Positions 45,501-57,760 of a stretch of DNA of 64,000 nucleotides are shown here, piece after piece. The position numbers and the translations under genes were made by a program. Location: the NCBI GenBank assembly GCA_020912385.1, contig CP087221.1, positions 1 through 64,000 of the forward strand. The letters run 5' to 3'. The stretch comes from Neofusicoccum parvum. Its lineage: Eukaryota > Ascomycota > Dothideomycetes > Botryosphaeriales > Botryosphaeriaceae. Below the pieces are notes generated by a model, which had not been told where the DNA came from, did no database searches, and worked only from the letters and a program-made list of their open reading frames with translations. Within the stretch, counting starts at the first letter, position 1; each line of letters starts with the position of its first letter.

Positions 45501-47447
45501 GGTCGTGACGCTTTGTCATCATCGTCGAAGTCGTCATCGGCGATGTCGGTAGACGTAAGGGATGATGTGTGAGCTGGTACGTAGTTCTCAATGACAGCCT
45601 TGGGCTCGTCTACAATCGCGTGGCAATTGGAGCCGCCGAAACCAAACGAGTTGACGCTCGCACGGCGGAAAGGAGCGGTGGGAAATGGAATTGCAGCTTT
45701 CGGAATTTCGACGGCAAGGGATCCAATGTCAACTGTAGCCGTTAGACGACCGGAGGTGAAGGAATAGAGGGTTGAATTTACTTTCTGGGTTTAAAGTCTG
45801 GAACAGCGGGTTTCCAGGAATGATGCCATGTTCAATTGCAAGTATGGCCTTCAGAAGGCCCGAAATACCAGCAGAAGGCTCAGAATGACCTATGTTGCCT
45901 TTCACCTACACATTGAGTTAGATCAATGTAATTTATACAAGTATATGAAGCGGAAAATGGAGGGTAAAATGCCAATGTTGGAGGAACTTGGTGCTCATCA
46001 ACATCTATCAGCAGTCCAGTGGTACACATCTGCATCTCAGGGAAGTTTTCTCTTGGAATTTCTGGTGAAGTTCCACTTACTGAACCAATGACAAGTGGCT
46101 CCTCTGCTCTCCTCGACTCCGCGAAAACGCTTGCAATACTCTTCACCTCGATCGGATCCCCTGCTGCGGTTCCGGTTCCGTGGCACTCCAGGTAGCTTGT
46201 CAGCGAGTAGTCTGTGATGTTCGCATTTCGGTAGGCCGACTTGATAGCCTCAGACTGATCCTGAGAGCTCGGGCTGGCAATACCAGGTGTCCTGCCGTTA
46301 TGATTGTTGGCTGTACCACGGATAACAGCCCGGATAGGATCGCCATCCCTTACGGCGTCTTCGAGACGCTTCAAGATGACCGTGTTGATCGCTTCAGCCT
46401 TGACATAGCCATCTGCCTTGGAATCAAAGGTATGACATTTGCCTGTCTTGGAATTTGCATTCCTGAGTGCTCCATCTGCGTAGAGTAAATATGCTAACCG
46501 ATCAAACGCACAGTTAGGGTGCACTTACTGTCCATGATGTGCTCGGGGCTATCGCAGATGTTTAGCTTTAGGTTTTACAAAGGCCTACGAAGTCGACGAC
46601 TCTCGCAAAGCTGGCTATAAAAAGGGGTGACTTACTTTATGAACAAGTTCGCACCTGCAACGATCGCCCCCGAAATCTCTCCCGTCTGGAGGTATCTGCA
46701 AGCTAAGTCGACTGCAACTAAGCTTCCAGAACACGCAGTGTCCAACGTCAAGCTATGCTTCAAGTTAGTTGAGTCCGCCTTCTAATGGATGACTCTAGCG
46801 CCAAGGATGTGCGAGAGGAGCAGCCTACCTGGGGCCTTTGATGTTGAGGAAATGGCTTATTCTGTTGCTTAGAATCGCACGACCGACTCCAATAGCGCAC
46901 GACGGCGGACGATTCTGCGGGTCGCGAGCGTGCATCCACGCGTAGTCTGCTCCACATTCAGCCATCACAGCCCATTCAAAAGGGTATGCACCTGCCGCTA
47001 CGTACCAACTTCGTAAGAGCCGACGAAGCAGCCAAAGTTCAATGCCGAGAGTGCATTCATCGTAATCCCAGCGTTCTCCAGGCCCTCGTACACCACCTCC
47101 AGCAGCTGACGCTGCTGCGGGTCCATCGAAATGGCATCTACGTGCGAGATATTGAAGAAGCTGGCATCAAAGTCGGCAAGATCGATGCCCTCGAGGAACA
47201 TACCGCCGGGGCTCCTAAGCGTCGTGGGTTTGTCGGACGAGTCCCAGTGACCATGGAGATTGAAGCGCTTGGACGGCGGCTGATTGGCGGCCACTTTTCC
47301 CTTTCTGAGGAATTCCCATAGCTCGTGCGGACTGTTGCTATTGCCCGGCAGCCGGCAGGCCATTCCCACGACGGCTATGGGTTCCTGCATGTAGCTCTTA
47401 GCCGCCGGCGCGGGGCACGACCCTGACTGGACTTCCTGGACGGTCAT
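39539..47447 (-). CDS. Highly reducing type I polyketide synthase (KS-AT-DH-inactive MT-ER-KR-ACP)
   Basis: Ten exons, all in phase, give about 2,418 aa. Exons: 47447-47006, 46946-46829, 46752-46636, 46548-46529, 46475-46081, 45905-45782, 45732-43681, 43631-41359, 41303-40963 and 40913-39539. KS has DTACSGS, ECHGTGT and KGNIGH. AT has GQGAQW and GHSSGE. DH has [13 protein letters not shown] and HPAVLDGC. A methyltransferase-like segment follows with [12 protein letters not shown] in place of the SAM-binding glycine motif, so it is probably inactive. ER has [12 protein letters not shown] and [20 protein letters not shown] has [14 protein letters not shown] and [22 protein letters not shown] has [13 protein letters not shown]. 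All catalytic residues except those of MT are present. There is no thioesterase, so release probably needs a separate enzyme, and a hydrolase gene lies divergently 0.8 kb away. Confidence 0.93.
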
Positions 47448-48232
47448 TGTGATGCTGAACTGGATGACTAGACTGAGTGGGGTTCGACGAGGAGTTCGAT
47501 GTGGAGTTTGACGAGGAAATCGATGTGCAGTTCGATGAGGAGTTCGATGGGGGCCTTAAAGAAGCTCGTGCTTGGGCTTATATATTTAATGCTTGGGATA
47601 TTAACCGCAATATCTGCATACTGACAATTTTTGATTATTTCTCCATAATTGTTTACCCCTCTTACTTTTTCTCGGATCTACCCGTTGTGGCCTAGTACAA
47701 TGGAGTGACGGGAGTATTTCATCCGCTGCCAAATACAGACGATCAAGATCAAAGGCAAAAGCGTTTACTGTGGAGCTGAGCGGGTCGCACTCGGAGTATT
47801 ACTAGTTTGGGACATTGCAAACAGTGGGTACTTCGTATCGGATAGTATGCACGTTAAGATAGGGGCGCGCTAATCTGTGTATGGCTACTTGCGATCTAGC
47901 ATACGGTACAATGTTGGCAATACTGCGCGATAGGGCTTCGTGGCGGGCTGAGAATGGAAAAAGATCCTACTAGCAGTTTGTCGTTTGTTTCTCGAAAAGT
48001 TGCCAGGAATCCAAAATGGCCAATATAGCGAATACCTACGATGCCGAGAAATCAGGAAAAGGCCCGACAGATGCTGCTCCTGCCTGACAGCTATAAGGCT
48101 ACGGAGAGCCGGCCAAGTGAGATGCGCTGTAAAAACTATCTCAGGAACGAAACTCTAACGCGGGACCAACTTGATCGATTAAGTCGAACACAACAACGGT
48201 ATACAAGCTCGAACAGCAGAGACGCGGCAGCG
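47448..48232. promoter_or_regulatory. Divergent promoter between PKS and hydrolase, with 12-bp repeats
   Basis: 785 bp separate the two start codons. Next to the PKS start (47481-47552), about six 12-bp units of the form GTTCGATGAGGA stand in tandem. The open frame they create (Phe-Asp-Glu repeats) is not taken as a gene. The shared region suggests that PKS and hydrolase are expressed together. Confidence 0.55.
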
Positions 48233-49210
48233 ATGTTAGTCAAGCAAGATGTGGGGATCAGGACTCTAGATGGCCTGACTCTCCGCGGTTGGCTGTATCC
48301 AGCCGAAGCTCGGGGTCCAGCTGTCATCATGACGCCAGGAGTAAGGCGAACCGGAGAGCACATCTATGCAGAGTAGTATCTGACGGGAAAATAGTTCAAT
48401 ATCACGAAAGACTTGTTGCTGCCTGACATCGCCGAGGCATTTCAGCAGGGAAACATCACGGCACTATTGTACGATCCACGTAGTATCGGAGCTAGCGACG
48501 GATCACCGCGAAACGAGGTCGATCCCGCTAAGCAGGTCGAAGACTACTCGGACGCGCTGACCTTCCTAATCGGGCAGCCGACCGTCGACCCCAGCAAAGT
48601 GGGGGTATGGGGAATGTCAGTCGGAGCCATGGTGGCAGCATGCGCAGCGGCTCTAGACAAGCGGATCAAGTTTACGATCATGGTATCCCCACTGGTGCGG
48701 ATGTACGATCCCGAAATAATGAGGAAGGTGTTGAGGAAATCGATGAAAGATCGGGAGGCGCAGACTAAGGGTAACCCACCATTCATGCTCGCAATTCTCA
48801 ACAATGCGGGCATTAATCCGGTGGGGATGAACTTCGGCGGTGGTTTGGAGGCACTGGGGCTGCTCAACAGGCTAGCGGCGCAGAGTCAAGGGCACGAGAC
48901 TCATACAACGCTACAGTCATACTACCGACTAGCTATGTGGCAACCACATGCGCTGTTGTCAATGATAGCTCCGACGCCGGTGCTGGTAGTGGTGCCAGAG
49001 GAGGATATGGTGTCGCCCGCGACCGATCAGCTTACACTCTTTGACTCGCTCGGGAGTCCGAAGCAGAAGTTCGTGGCACCAGGCAAAGGCCACTTTAACG
49101 TGCTTATTGGTAGGGATGGGGCGGACGGAGAAAGGCTGCAGGCACTGCAAGAGGAATTTGTGCGCAACGCGCTTGCCGGGCGGGTGATTGACGAAGACGC
49201 GGACGAATGA
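48233..49210 (+). CDS. Alpha/beta hydrolase of the polyketide-releasing type
   Basis: Exons 48233-48340 and 48395-49210 give 307 aa. The 54-bp intron (GTAAGG..AATAG) joins MTPG to [16 protein letters not shown], restoring the PGFN..KE.LLPD motif of this family. The frame is open back to ATG 48041 (371 aa), but the family's usual N-terminus matches from [20 protein letters not shown]. The nucleophile elbow is GMSVGA, an acidic residue lies in PEEDMVSPA, and the catalytic His is in GKGHFN. Enzymes of this kind (for example the hydrolase/transferase partners of fungal HR-PKSs) act in trans to release the chain or pass it on. It is divergent from the PKS. Confidence 0.8.
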
Positions 49211-50160
49211 AGTCATACGACTGCACAGAGATAGCAAGGCGAGGCGCTTGCCATGTGAGATTGCTAGTAGATAGGCCAATGAAAGATATCATACGCCCTA
49301 GCTATGGCTGGAATGTGAGGACTTGCCGATACCAAGGACATGCAGAGCGACTAATCACTTGTCTCACGTTGCCAGCATGGGCGTGTATTTAGCTAGAGCT
49401 AAACCAACCGAGCCGAATCAAACTGGATAGAGGAGGTGCCATCGATACTAAGAGCTGAGACACCTGGCGCGGAACTGTACAGAGAAGGGGAGATGCGGAG
49501 AGTACATGACGAAGCATAACATGGAATTAATGGTGGAGGTGCAAAAGGATGTCGATGATAATGATAATAATGACTTACTATAATGAGACTCGATGCTGCT
49601 ACAGAGAGGTCGCACGAAGTGCGAAAGTCTACATACACACGAGCGCTATAAAGTCGCGAAGTGAGTGACATCACCGCATACCTGCGCACCTGCTGCCTAC
49701 GCGTCATCACGTGCCTCGCCTCAACACCAGTCCTTTGCTCAGCCGTTACACTTACATACTTCATCGGTCCCTATGGTCCGCGGAGGCCGACGGGGTGTAT
49801 GAATACTACTACTACTTCATCGGTCTCCACGGGTCATAGGGATAAATAACACTATTCTATACTAAGCTACATTTTGATTCTAGTTTGTTTAAGACCCAGT
49901 AGGCGATATGTACAGAGGCTATTCCTTCTATTCTATCTACCTCAGCAAAGTCCACCCGGACAAGTTTTTGGCTGGCCGGGCGGACCTCGCTAGACCTATA
50001 TCACACTAGCATATCTGGATTGGACTAAGTGGCCGGCCTGACCTGCCAAGGCGCTAAATTCGTGGGACGGGACGGGACGAATTGAGGCCCTAGCGCAAGC
50101 CGCCGATAAAATGCGTGCTGCGCCCGCCAGCAGATGTTCCTCGTCTTACACGTCACGACC
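49211..50160. other. Intergenic region
   Basis: No supported gene. It contains short repeats (GGGACGGGACGGGACG at about 50065) and must hold the promoter of the JmjC gene. Confidence 0.5.
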
Positions 50161-53100
50161 ATGTCTTCCTTCGCGCGTTTCAGAACGCGTGGGCAGCAGC
50201 CAACTGATCTGGACGCGATTCAGGAAAACATTATCGAGCTGTCATCTAGGATATCAGTACGTAAACGTTCACTGGCGTGAAGCGAAGCTAATGGCAACGG
50301 TATAGAACATTACCGACCAGTTTAAAAGTCGACAGGCAGAGTGCAAGATGGTCGAAATTAATTCTTCGGTTCAAGGATTGAAATACCACGCCGAAGGCTT
50401 AGCTCGCAAAGTCAACGAATTGATCGAAGCAACCCAGCGTGGAGGACAGCCGCAAAAAAAGGGAAAGCACCAGCAGGAACCTCGAACCCTGAAAGTACGT
50501 GCGGACAAGCAGCGCCCATCACCTCAATCGCAACTTTCACCACGTGACAGCTGTTATAGAGGACCAGTCAAATTTGGACTTGAGCAGATGAAGGGCCAGA
50601 CTGTACCAACGCTGCAGAAAGTCCTTCTAGATTGTCCTGAATACGGGAAACGTGGGTGGTTCAAGGTTCGCCTTGAGGAAGACGTCATGCGCAGCATCGA
50701 TCCCAAAAAGATAAGTAACGCAACACGTGGTGGGCTTGAGGCTCACCAGTCCAAAATGCTTGTCCACCGCGCGTTAAAAACAGGGAATGCTCTCCGTGGT
50801 CGTGTCTGCAAGGTCTTCAGCGCGGAGGACACCAAACAAAGGTTTTACTTTCGCATGCCAGACATGACCACCCTAAGTCCCGAGGCAATCGAGCCAGATC
50901 ACCGCAGCCTAATATGCGACACCATCCGGACCGCAACCAAATCCGGCACAAGGATGCCGTACTTTGTTGGACCTGCTGAGTCATGCCCGGACTGGCGAGA
51001 GAAGGCCGGCCTCCCACGTAACTCCCTACTAGATTGCGGCGACCGGTTGCGCATGACTCAGAGCAGTATTCCCGGAGTCCACACGGCGTACGAGTATGTC
51101 AGCACGGGTCCTAGGTCGTCGACGGCCATGCATGTTGAAGACGGGCACTTGGGATCGATCAACTTCGTGCTTGCTGGTGCCTCAAAGGTGTGGCTATTCG
51201 TGCCGCCGGCGCATCGTGAGAGGCTGGAAATCAAATTAAGGGAGACCTTTCCGCCACTCAGCCCAGAGCCGCTGTGTTCTCAATTCGTTCGCCATATGGA
51301 CAGCCTATTGTCTCCAGATCTTCTAGAGGAGTGGGGAATTCCATTCGACACTGTTGCCTGTAAAGCTGGAGAGATGGTCGCAACGCTAGCTGGAACATAC
51401 CATCAAGTCGTCAACGCCGGTGCAAACATCGCTGACGCGGTAAATTTTGCGGAGCAGCCGGACTGGAACGGACCGCCCAAACACTATCAATCCTGCTTTA
51501 CGACCTGCCCTATAGAATATCCCGTGAAAGATGAGGACCTGCACGTGCGACGAGACGTCCCAAAGCTTGTTCCGGGTGATCGGAAGATTTGGAGCAAGGA
51601 TGAAGATATATCGAGCGAAGCAAATACGACGGGTGGTTTAAGTGATATCGAAAATATCTTCAACGCAGATGTGGAAGGGATTATCAACGAGAATTTTGGA
51701 GGTATTCTGCCGGAGCTGCGTGGCGATGTGCAGAAACACTCTACGGTCGCCAGCGGCGTAGGCGGCATGGAGAATGAAGATCCGACATCATATCAGCCCG
51801 CCCTAGCTTACTGGTCCGCGAGAAACCCTCAGTGCACAGCGCTAACTGATATTAACGAGGAGATCGCTACGCCCCGGGAAACACTTGTAGCGCAACTCAC
51901 TAGCGGAATTGGGGAGAGAAGGAAGGAAGATCCGCTAGTAATCGACAGCAGTATAGTGGGAGCGAACCAAGAGGGAGGTTGGTCTCAAGATGTCGACGGT
52001 TATGTTCGAGCGGAGCAGAAGGGGGTCACGACTTACTATACGACGAACGAGATCAGCAGCGATCAGAGACTGGCTGCTATGCCAGTGCTGAGCAGAAATC
52101 CGGACCAGGCCAGCAACAACTATCAGGTTATAGAGCTCGACTCAGATACGTGTTCTGAGGGACTCTCAGACCTTGTCGACATACCGATAGATGATTCGTC
52201 ATTGACACTGACTGAAGAGGATAACGAAAGCACCCGGATCCTTGAGGAGACGTCTACTGCCTTTGGTCTCAGCGGCGCGTTAGAACGTCTTCTCCCCGGC
52301 AGACATCTCAGCGATGATAGCATTGTCTCTGTTCTACAAATGCTGCTCCCAGAGAAGGTAGAAGCTATGATAGCGAGGTTTCAGATCCGGGGCTTCCCGA
52401 GGAGGGGTCTTGCATACGCCTACTGGAAAGCCGGTGGAAAAGCGCCAGCTTTGAGACACAACAAAGATTCCAGCCACTTGTTCATCGCATACAACGTTCG
52501 ATTCGGCTCATTGCATTGCGACGGGGAAGGACGAGGCAATCATTGGGTTCTTATAGCCGTTCAGCTTCAACAATCCAAAGTGCACATCTTTGGTGCGGAA
52601 AAAGGACAGGAAGCTCAGGCTAGAATCCTCGCTTCGAATATCGGCGCCTTCATCAACAACTACCGTACTCAGCCTGATGTTGGTCTTCCTCTCGTCAGCT
52701 GGTCAGCTCCCGAAATTCAGCCAGTAAGCATAACATCCCACAGCTGAGATAGACCTAAATCTGAGTTTCTACGCAGTTGTATCAGCACGGAATAATTCCT
52801 GATTCGTACAATTGCGGGATAGGCGTTATTTCTCGCGCGGAATCATTCATATTTCCGGAAAGAGCGCTGGTTGTGACAACAAGCACCACACCAGCCGCTC
52901 TTAGCAAAGAGCTAGACGCCTTACGGACTCGCTATCTTCATTTGTTCATTAACCGTTACAGACATGTCAGTGCCGAGGAGACCCTAAAGGCGCGCATCGT
53001 GCCATCCACTCCGATTTCTAGGAAGCGGTCGACGCTTGACCCTCCGGCTCAGGACCGTTCACCAGCGAGCGTCAAGGTCAGCCGCTCGCTGTTCAGAACC

Positions 53101-54193
53101 CGGCCCACACTTCAGCCTATGGCAGAGGCTAAAGTAGAAACAACAAAGGCATGGGAAGACTGTCTCTTACGTTGTGGTGAGGACAGAGGCTTTAACGGTC
53201 CTCAACTCGTCCAAGCATTTAGGAACGCACCAAAATCACCAATCCAGAATATCCTGCGCGCCCTTCAGTGTATGTGCGAAGTTGCTAGCGCTGACCTGCT
53301 TTTACGGCTGAAGCATTTACAGCAACATCAAAGATCGACACTTTTGTTGGAAGGGTTCTCTGCTGAAGCGCTGGGTGAAAGGGATGACATGTCCCTCGCA
53401 CGCTTGCACCAGAAGATCAAACAATTCGACGATCTGGACCCCTACAACACGACATTCAAAGCATCATGCTGCAAAATATGGTACTATGAGGGGTTTGTTA
53501 GGCTCGTGGAGTCCACTTCATTGCAGCTGGCTGAAAACAAGAGAAAGAGAAGGTGCGAGACTCGTTCAATTGGGAAGAGTAAGCAACAGGATATAATGGC
53601 AACGGTCGCTCCCGGAAACATGACAGGGATCACCGGAGAGCACCTCGTTAGGCAGAGGCTGGTAGACCAACTGGCACAGTTGGACAGGGATCGGAAAACA
53701 ATCAATGACGAACACAATCGCTACTTAAGCGACGGGAAAACCTTGAGCCAACTCAAGGACGACCTCGACTCTCGATGGCTTCTTCTTTTTCCTCTTACCG
53801 TTCCAAATAGCTCCTGGCCGCACGATACTTCCACGCTCGCTCTGGATATTATGGAGTATAACCCGCCTTCGACGTTCAGAAAGCTGGAAAAGCCGATCAC
53901 TGTTAAGGAGTAAGTTGCAGTTACCGTTGTTAGATAATTGAGCTAATCTTATAAGCTTGCTCGGCATGAACCAATTGCTCGCGAAATATTTTGGAAAAAA
54001 TCTACTCGTTGCACGTCCTGAGCTACGAAAAATACGGCCGGACCATTTTAGTATCTACGGCCGTTCGAGTCATTCGATCCCAATTTACCAAAAGTTAGAC
54101 GATGAAATCAGAGAAACGAACCCAAAAGATGTCGGGAAACTGTTTGAGATACCAGGCGCTCTTTCCCCTACACCGTTTATATTAGAGTATTAG
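50161..54193 (+). CDS. JmjC-domain protein fused to a C48 (Ulp1-like) protease domain
   Basis: Four exons (50161-50256, 50306-52723, 52777-53909 and 53956-54193) join in phase to 1,294 aa. Residues about 30-75 form a coiled-coil-like start. The JmjC domain lies at about 235-430, with the Fe-binding set HVED (H and E) in AMHVEDGHLGSINFVLAGASK and the distal His in TYHQVVNAGAN..AVNFAE, as in KDM4-like demethylases. A disordered acidic stretch follows. The C48-like region has LSDDSIVSVLQMLLPE, GNHWVLIAVQ (catalytic His) and SYNCGIGVIS (nucleophile Cys) in the next exon. The position of the usual catalytic Asp (VHIF.) reads Gly, so protease activity is doubtful. The rest is helical and unassigned. 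Possible role: histone demethylation coupled to binding or removal of a SUMO/ubiquitin-like protein (inference). Confidence 0.8.
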
Positions 54194-54272
54194 TGGAAAT
54201 TTCTTCTTTTTCTTATTGTTCTCTAATATAAATATATTTAGACTGTATTACTATACTACTATATCATCTATC

Positions 54273-54706
54273 TGTAACGGCGGGCCTCTGCCTCTAAGGA
54301 TCTAAACACCAAAGAGGGTGGTAAGCCGTATTGGGGGTTTACCTTGAGTGGGTACAAGAGGAGGTGAGAGAGAATGAGAGATGAATACACGTGACAGAGC
54401 ACTGCGTGCGAAGGCCGTGTTACTAATCAATGGTGTAGATTGATTATTGAAGTTGACCACGAAGGGTCAAGTATCTAGCTAAGTGAGTGTGCTTATATAC
54501 TATAGGAAAGCTATGACAATCTGGTGTTGCTTCATGTAGCCGGGCTACACTGGGCGACGGTCGCTGTATGTCGCCCGGCTCGTGAGGGCGACATGTGGGT
54601 CTTGGGCGGATCATCACGTGCACTAATCACGTGGGGATGCTTTTTCTTGCGGGGTTCCTTCGTGAGCCCCTCACCTTTCTGCGTCTTCAGAGACTGTGCC
54701 GTAACA
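54273..54706 (-). repeat. Solo LTR of the chromovirus family, with TSD CTATC
   Basis: TGTAACGGCGGGCCTC..GACTGTGCCGTAACA, 434 bp, is flanked by the direct repeat CTATC (54268-54272 and 54707-54711). Its first about 90 bp match the end of the 3' LTR at 31273-31981 in reverse, so it lies in the minus orientation. No internal element sequence remains, so it arose by LTR-LTR recombination. Confidence 0.88.
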
Positions 54707-54711
54707 CTATC

Positions 54712-56571
54712 CTAAGATTTACTATAACAAAAAACAAGGCTTAGTACAGCAAATTAAGCTTTAGCGATAGTTATAGTATAGATAGTTAAACTAATAACTA
54801 AGGTAATACAATCTTAATTAGTGAACTGCTAGGCTTATATTCCATTTATTAGTAAGAAAGCAACCTTACTACCTATATAACCTAGTTTCCACCCATACAT
54901 CTTGTACACAAGGCCTCCACGCATTGTGCTAAGACATGGCGGCCAAAAGCGTTGATAGTGCGGTGGGCTGGGAGCTAAATCCGCGCATACTTTTCACATG
55001 ATACTGCTGCACTTTAGCCCGCGACCTGGCCTAGCGCTTCGTCGCCGCCCGTAGCCGGGTAGCAGCCAAGCATTAGCTGGGACCCGTGTGTGCGCGCATG
55101 CAGATCCTGGGTTGTAGGACTACCGCATATATGCGCACGCGGCTCTTGCTCGCGACATCGGGCTACCAGCGGAGGTAGATGCCGCATGGAAGCTCCGAAG
55201 TGTGCGACTAGGTCTTCCAGAGGATCGGCGATGCAAGGGTGCTGTGATACCTCGTTCCGTAAACGCCTCGTCCGGTATTCGTCATCAGTGTAGAAGTCAT
55301 ACGCATATCGCTAGAACAAGCCAGGATGTGTGGACCTGCAGCTGATCATTTACGTACATGCATGACATCGATGCCCGAGATTTTCGCTTGGTATCGGTAG
55401 GATCAGGATAATGGAGGTGCACGTTGTTTTTTGTCTCATCCATGTTCTTCGGGTACTCATCTTATCGTTCATATATGACCCCACGATCCTGCGGACCAGC
55501 TAGGACCCCGTAGTAGCCTATCTAAAATCCCGTTGCTTACTACCTCGAAATCGCCAGACTGGACTTAACGAATCGTGGTAAGTACCAGCTCCAGCGACAT
55601 TAGTGAGTCCGTACCAGGATGCGCTAAGAGGCCCTTAGACAACGGGAATACAGAAAATCCCAGGAATTCCCTAGGCGATAATCAATGTATGCACGGATGC
55701 CCGGGCTGGGCTGCATACGATAGAGAGAACGCACCATACTAGAGTTCTACCGAGACTAGCGTTAGAGTCCCTAAATTCCTTCACGCTGGAACTGTCGGTC
55801 GCTTGTGGCGGATGGTGGCGTCAGAGTGATACATGCGTGCGCGCAAATATGGGGGGTGGGGGGTGGGGGGAGATTGGCACTCACATAGAACGCAAGTTAG
55901 ATTTGTAAGCCTAATGGCATCGGACTGGAAGTAAAGACCAATGGATAAGGATTATGAGTGCATGGGAGCTAACACCGGGTAGAAAAGCCGTGGATTACAT
56001 TTGCGAATGCTCTAGGAGCTGGAATGTCGTGTGTGAGGAATTTTCGCAAAAGGCAAAGTTTGGGATCTTTAGACCGCTTTGCTTGCATGGCGAAGGGAAG
56101 GGGGAGACGCTAGAGAAAAAAAAAGGGGTTTTGACTTGCTTAAATAACCACCAGTCTTGGGGCCATGTGGGAAACCCCGACCAGGAAGTAACGTAGCTTC
56201 AGCGAGACAAAGGCTACGCATCCATTTGAATGCTCAAAGCTCTCGGGTTTTTACGATGTAGTGACTGAGAGACCCAGGGTGACTTCTCTTCACCTGACGC
56301 AGCTCCATAGAAAGCCTGCTAGCAGGCTTTGAAAAAGAAAAACTTGAGATTCCGCCAATTGTGACACAACAGCCTTATCTGTGAAGTTGATCCACCTACG
56401 AAAATGCTATGCTGGAACCGACCGTCATTTCACAACACTAGTGGCGTTCGTGCTAGTAGCCCTTACCGCGGCGGCAAAGATAAAGCTTTGTGAAAGGGTG
56501 TAGAGTGGCCCTAACAATATATATACTTAGACAGGAAACCATCCGAAGCCGTCCACAGTTGAATACCCGCT
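54712..56571. other. Long non-coding interval with a G-run and GCATATGCG motif
   Basis: 54712-54880 is AT-rich. 55122-55145 carries a CGCATATATGCGCACGCGGC motif related to 61504-61525. 55851-55870 is GGGGGGTGGGGGGTGGGGGG. No gene is supported. Confidence 0.5.
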
Positions 56572-57760
56572 ATGTTTGGGACTTTGCGTTGTCCATCAAG
56601 CTCACGCTCGGGCGGCGCGCAGAGTTACTCGTTTATCGAGGTTACTCCGCATCTTGGAGCCGGGTTCGTGGCCTGCGAAAGGTGTAGGGAGCGGAAGGTA
56701 GCAGATTCCACAGCCTCGTAACAGCTCTCACTAAAGCTCGGCGTAGGTCAGATGCAGCGGCCAACGCTCAGGCTGCGACCAGTGCAGCGCCTCGTCGGCA
56801 TCGTGTCATTACATCCCCATCCGGGCAGAAGGGCGGCAACAGAGTGCATCACCGCGGTCTGCGCCGAGCAAAGCACCCAGGATGAGAAGAGGGCCAAGGC
56901 AAAGGATAAAGGTCAGCTCCGAAGAGAGCGGCAGCGAGGGCAGCGGCAAAAACAGCGGGGACCGGGCGCATGACGAGCCGGCGGACCCTTTGTTACACAA
57001 CGGCGCCCTTGACGTGGCGAGCCTGGCCACAACTGGTCCGCGCGACGAGAACCTGCTGGGGACTGGCGGAATGGAGCTTGAAATGGATGGCATCGAGTGG
57101 ATCGCATTTCCCAACATGGGGGCCGGTAAGGGCGACCAACAACGAGATGACCATATGCTAAAGACCAAGGCAGGTGACCAGGCTGAAAGACAGCTGCAGG
57201 AGCTCTGCATGGAGCAGAGCAGGCAGCGACCGGAGCAGGAAGGGGAGCTCGTACCTAGCCAGCAGCCTGCGCACAGCCAGAAACTGGATGAATGCGTGAG
57301 TGGCTGCCTGCCCATGTTGCTCGAGATGCTCGGCATTCTGGACGGCCAGCAGATGGATGCAGAGAGCGATCGGACGATACACGGGCTACTGGCGATGCAT
57401 AGAGACGGTGCTGCGCGTTGTCAGACAGCAGCTCGGTGCATAGCATGCATAGCGCGGCCGGAAACGGTGCTGCTGATGTGTATGGTGTGCGATAAATTGT
57501 CGCGAATCATTGAGCGCGCGGTGCTGGCGCCAAGCGTTCTCACGCCGCTCAGTGTGGGATGCTATCGGCTTGAGTCGCCCCAGGAGCGCCAGGCAGTGGA
57601 CACGGCATTGCTGAACGTGCAGTTGTGCAATCTGCGCGGGCTTGTGCACTCGACTCGCGTCGCCACTCCTGCCCCGGAGGCTGCTGCGTCCGCCGTGCTG
57701 GCCGCTGTCGATTATAGAATCCAAGGCATTCAGGGTCGCCTTGTTCAGCGAGTTTATTAA
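56572..57760 (+). CDS. AflR-like Zn2Cys6 transcription factor
   Basis: Exons 56572-56697 and 56747-57760 join in phase across a 49-bp intron to give 379 aa. The splice completes a perfect Zn2Cys6 cluster: ACERCRERK, then VRCSGQRSGCDQCSASSASC (C-x2-C-x6-C-x6-C-x2-C-x6-C). The C-terminal half fits the AflR regulatory family: CVSGCLPMLLEML, ARCIACIARPETVLLMCMVCDKL, and a C-terminal PLSVGCYRLESPQERQAVDTALLNVQLCNLRGLV. AflR-type factors usually drive nearby secondary-metabolite clusters. Here the HR-PKS lies about 9 kb away, with the JmjC gene between them. The start codon was chosen as the first ATG in frame with the zinc cluster. Confidence 0.85.

Noticed and set aside
47477..47695. ORF with Phe-Asp-Glu repeats
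   Set aside because: Generated by the 12-bp tandem repeat in the PKS upstream region. No start context or domain.
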